The notes under the pieces are model-generated. The model ran no database searches and was not told the origin of the DNA. It saw only the letters and a program-made list of their open reading frames with translations. A DNA stretch of 17,922 nt from CAWEHT01 sp963808455 (GTDB lineage: Bacteria; Chloroflexota; Anaerolineae; CG2-30-64-16), in assembly GCA_963808455.1 (NCBI GenBank), contig CAWEHT010000101.1, forward strand, positions 1-17,922, in the 5' to 3' direction. Each line of letters begins with the position of its first letter. Positions within the stretch are counted from its first letter, which is position 1. Below, in pieces: positions 16,774-17,922 of the stretch. The position numbers were made by a program, and so were the translations under genes.

Positions 16774-17043
16774 TGGTCGTGCACCTCTTTTCGAACTTCG
16801 TCACTCAGCTTACGTGAACCAACCTGCTCAAGCCAGGCACCCCCGTGGCACCCGAGGGTGACCACTTAGGGCTGCTACCTTCCGGTCCTGACCCGATTCG
16901 CAGGCCCTCGCCGCACAGGACCCAGCCATCCACGCCTGCTGGCCCAGCAGTCCTGCTGACCACCAGCCCTCGAAGAGGAATTCAGCCCCGCTATAGCGGA
17001 TTGCGGATACAGGGCACCGCTAGCTCCCCGCCTAGCACGACCA
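16774..17043 (-). ncRNA. ffs: Signal recognition particle RNA, large bacterial type
   Basis: This RNA pairs with Ffh to target nascent membrane and secreted proteins. On the minus strand, GGTCAGGACCGGAAGGTAGC (within 16869-16894) is the universal apical SRP helix with the GGAA tetraloop at 16883-16880. The 5' part, CGTGCTAGGCGGGGAGCTAG followed by GGTGCCCTGTATCCGC and AATCCGCTATAGCGGGGC, closely follows the Alu domain of the Bacillus subtilis scRNA (from memory), so this is the ~270-nt form and not the short 4.5S type. The ends pair perfectly: TGGTCGTGC (17043-17035) with GCACGACCA (16782-16774), which fixes both boundaries within a few bases. A strong promoter ends just before the 5' end. 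In Bacilli such an Alu domain serves an elongation-arrest-like role with HBsu; a partner here is unknown. Confidence 0.96.
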
Positions 17044-17049
17044 CCCGCC

Positions 17050-17078
17050 ATGTTAACACAGCGGGCGACCGCTGTCAA
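17050..17078 (-). promoter_or_regulatory. Sigma-70-type promoter of the SRP RNA gene
   Basis: On the minus strand TTGACA (17078-17073), an exact 17-base spacer and TAACAT (17055-17050) predict a start at about 17043. That is the first base of the terminal helix of the SRP RNA, so promoter and RNA structure support each other. Confidence 0.8.
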
Positions 17079-17177
17079 AGAGGACCGCGGCGCCACGGGC
17101 GGCCAGGAACGCAATGCCACCCCCGCTTCCGCTCCCCCGAAAACTATGCGACGCCCACGAAGTCGGCAAAGCGCAGG

Positions 17178-17788
17178 TCAGCGGTTCCCGTTGGCAGGGA
17201 CGTCTCCGTCGGAGTTGGCGCCGGCCGTGAAGCCGGCAAAGGGCCGCAGGAGGTTTGCGAACTCCATCGGAAAGATGAACTTCGTGGCGGGACCGGCGCC
17301 CAACGCTTTCAAAGTATCGAGATACTGCAGGCTCATGGTCTTGCTGTCAACCGTGCGCGCCGCCTCGAAGATCTTGGCCAGGGCCGAGCGCGTAACCTTC
17401 GGCGTTCAACACGGCCGCCTGGCGCCCGCCTTCGGCGGTCAGGATGGCCGCCTGTTTGGCACCTTCGGCGGTGAGGATAGCGGCCTGTTTGGCGCCTTCG
17501 GCGACCTTGATGGAGGCCTCGCGCTTGCCGTCCGCTTCGGTCACCACGAGCGCGTCGCTCACGTTCGGCCGCCATCTGGCGGTTCATCGCCGACTGGATC
17601 TCGCGCGGCGGCACGATCTCGCGTATCTCGACACCCGTCACCTTGACGCCCCAACGCTCTGTTACTTCGTCCAACTTGGCGCGCAGGATCTGGTTGATCT
17701 GCTCGCGTTTGGCAAGCACATCGTCCAGTGGAATGTCACCGATCACTGCGCGCAACGTCGGCGTGAATATTGCCGCGGTAAGAGCCCT
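17178..17788 (-). pseudogene. SPFH/Band 7 (stomatin-like) protein, N-terminus missing, two frameshifts
   Basis: SPFH proteins form membrane-associated ring scaffolds, usually anchored by an N-terminal hydrophobic segment. Seen here is the C-terminal half of the domain: TLRAVIGDIPLDDVLAKREQ, INQILRAKLDEVTERWGVKV, GVEIREIVPPREIQSAMNRQ, MAAERERRA. A coiled-coil region of 11-residue repeats follows (QAAILTAEGAK), then IFEAARTVDSKTMSLQYLDTLKAL and a short tail ending NGNR at the stop TGA, 17180-17178. The frame shifts near 17552 (after ERERRA) and near 17398 (after NAEG), with homology resuming cleanly both times, so sequence error is likely. The missing N-terminal ~130 residues are a different matter: immediately upstream the same strand encodes a xanthine dehydrogenase fragment. 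So the gene is truly truncated or the contig is misjoined. The family call is firm; whether the gene is dead is not. Confidence 0.82.
17420..17520 (-). repeat. 33-bp tandem repeat encoding the SPFH coiled coil
   Basis: About three copies of a 33-base unit encode KQAAILTAEGA-type repeats (two near-identical copies, then the diverged GRQAAVLNAEG); a still weaker copy, EASIKVAEGAK, precedes them. Heptad-like Ala/Glu repeats are normal in the C-terminal coiled coil of SPFH proteins, but the high DNA identity suggests recent duplication. Confidence 0.65.
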
Positions 17789-17922
17789 CTAAGAGCGAAA
17801 GAACGAAACCGGGCGTGCAATAGCCGCATTGCCAGCCGTGATGCCCGACCATTTTTTTCTGGACGGGATGCAGCCCGCGCGGGCCGGCCACGCCTTCCAC
17901 CGTGACGATTTCGCGCCCATCC
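17770..17922 (-). pseudogene. Xanthine dehydrogenase [2Fe-2S] subunit fragment, cut at both sides
   Basis: From the right edge the minus strand reads DGREIVTVEGVAGPRGLHPV, then a helix, then HHGWQCGYCTPGFVLSLLEG. TVEG-HPVQ followed by QCG(Y/F)CTPGF is the start of the C-terminal [2Fe-2S]-binding domain of the small subunits of xanthine dehydrogenase/CO dehydrogenase (XdhA/CoxS type), where the two cysteines bind the cluster. The second cysteine pair, NLCRCTGY in intact proteins, should follow within ~25 residues but is absent. The frame runs on into DNA that, in another frame, encodes the SPFH protein, and stops at 17736. The upstream part lies beyond the window. The fragment cannot bind a complete second cluster as it stands. 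Confidence 0.8.

Noticed and set aside
1..17922. CRISPR array, prophage, insertion sequence or defence island
   Set aside because: No regularly spaced direct repeats, no transposase or integrase, and no nuclease/defence domain was seen on either strand.

Overview
The window is GC-rich, densely packed bacterial chromosome. It carries housekeeping genes: hsp20-lon, a glycine decarboxylase operon, and the RNA of the signal recognition particle (SRP). There is no mobile element with a transposase, no CRISPR array and no tRNA or rRNA. Split P-protein subunits (gcvPA/gcvPB), two very large membrane proteins of glycosyltransferase type with long C-terminal outer domains, a folate cyclodeaminase, a MEMO-family protein with an extra N-terminal domain and a large-type SRP RNA together suggest a Chloroflexota-like bacterium. 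That placement is inference; no marker gene in the window proves it.

Layout, left to right. (1) Minus strand: hsp20 followed two bases later by lon, which runs off the left edge. (2) Plus strand, divergent: a cyclodeaminase/cyclohydrolase of FTCD_C type (frameshifted), a 845-residue polytopic membrane protein whose TGATG start overlaps it, then L-lysine 6-transaminase (lat) behind its own probable promoter. (3) Minus strand: gcvH-gcvPA-gcvPB, transcribed from a good sigma-70-type promoter at 11086-11114, then a 451-base gap holding the promoter of a metallo-beta-lactamase-fold hydrolase that converges on lat. (4) Plus strand, divergent from gcvH: a MEMO/AmmeMemoRadiSam B-like gene (frameshifted), a one-membrane-segment protein of unknown function, a DUF72 (YecE) protein and a GT-C glycosyltransferase, closely spaced and probably one operon. 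(5) Minus strand, convergent: a ~270-nt SRP RNA with Alu domain and a textbook promoter, a stomatin-like SPFH protein (frameshifted, N-terminus missing), and at the right edge a fragment of a xanthine dehydrogenase [2Fe-2S] subunit spliced directly onto the SPFH gene.

Functionally, Hsp20 and Lon form a protein-quality pair. GcvH/PA/PB decarboxylate glycine and load the one-carbon unit for tetrahydrofolate; gcvT is not here, and the cyclodeaminase belongs to the same folate one-carbon area. Lat consumes lysine. The two large membrane proteins probably serve cell-envelope glycosylation or glycolipid synthesis.

Two points dominate the reading of this window. At least nine frameshifts interrupt genes whose homology continues cleanly in another frame, often at homopolymers, so consensus errors are more likely than real decay. 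The gene junction near 17765-17785 joins two unrelated families and may be a misassembly. The most interesting biology I see is an in-frame, palindrome-rich repeat insertion inside the membrane protein at about 3450-3780, the large SRP RNA, and -10 boxes lying directly against start codons (possible leaderless mRNAs). I found no convincing undescribed multi-gene system.
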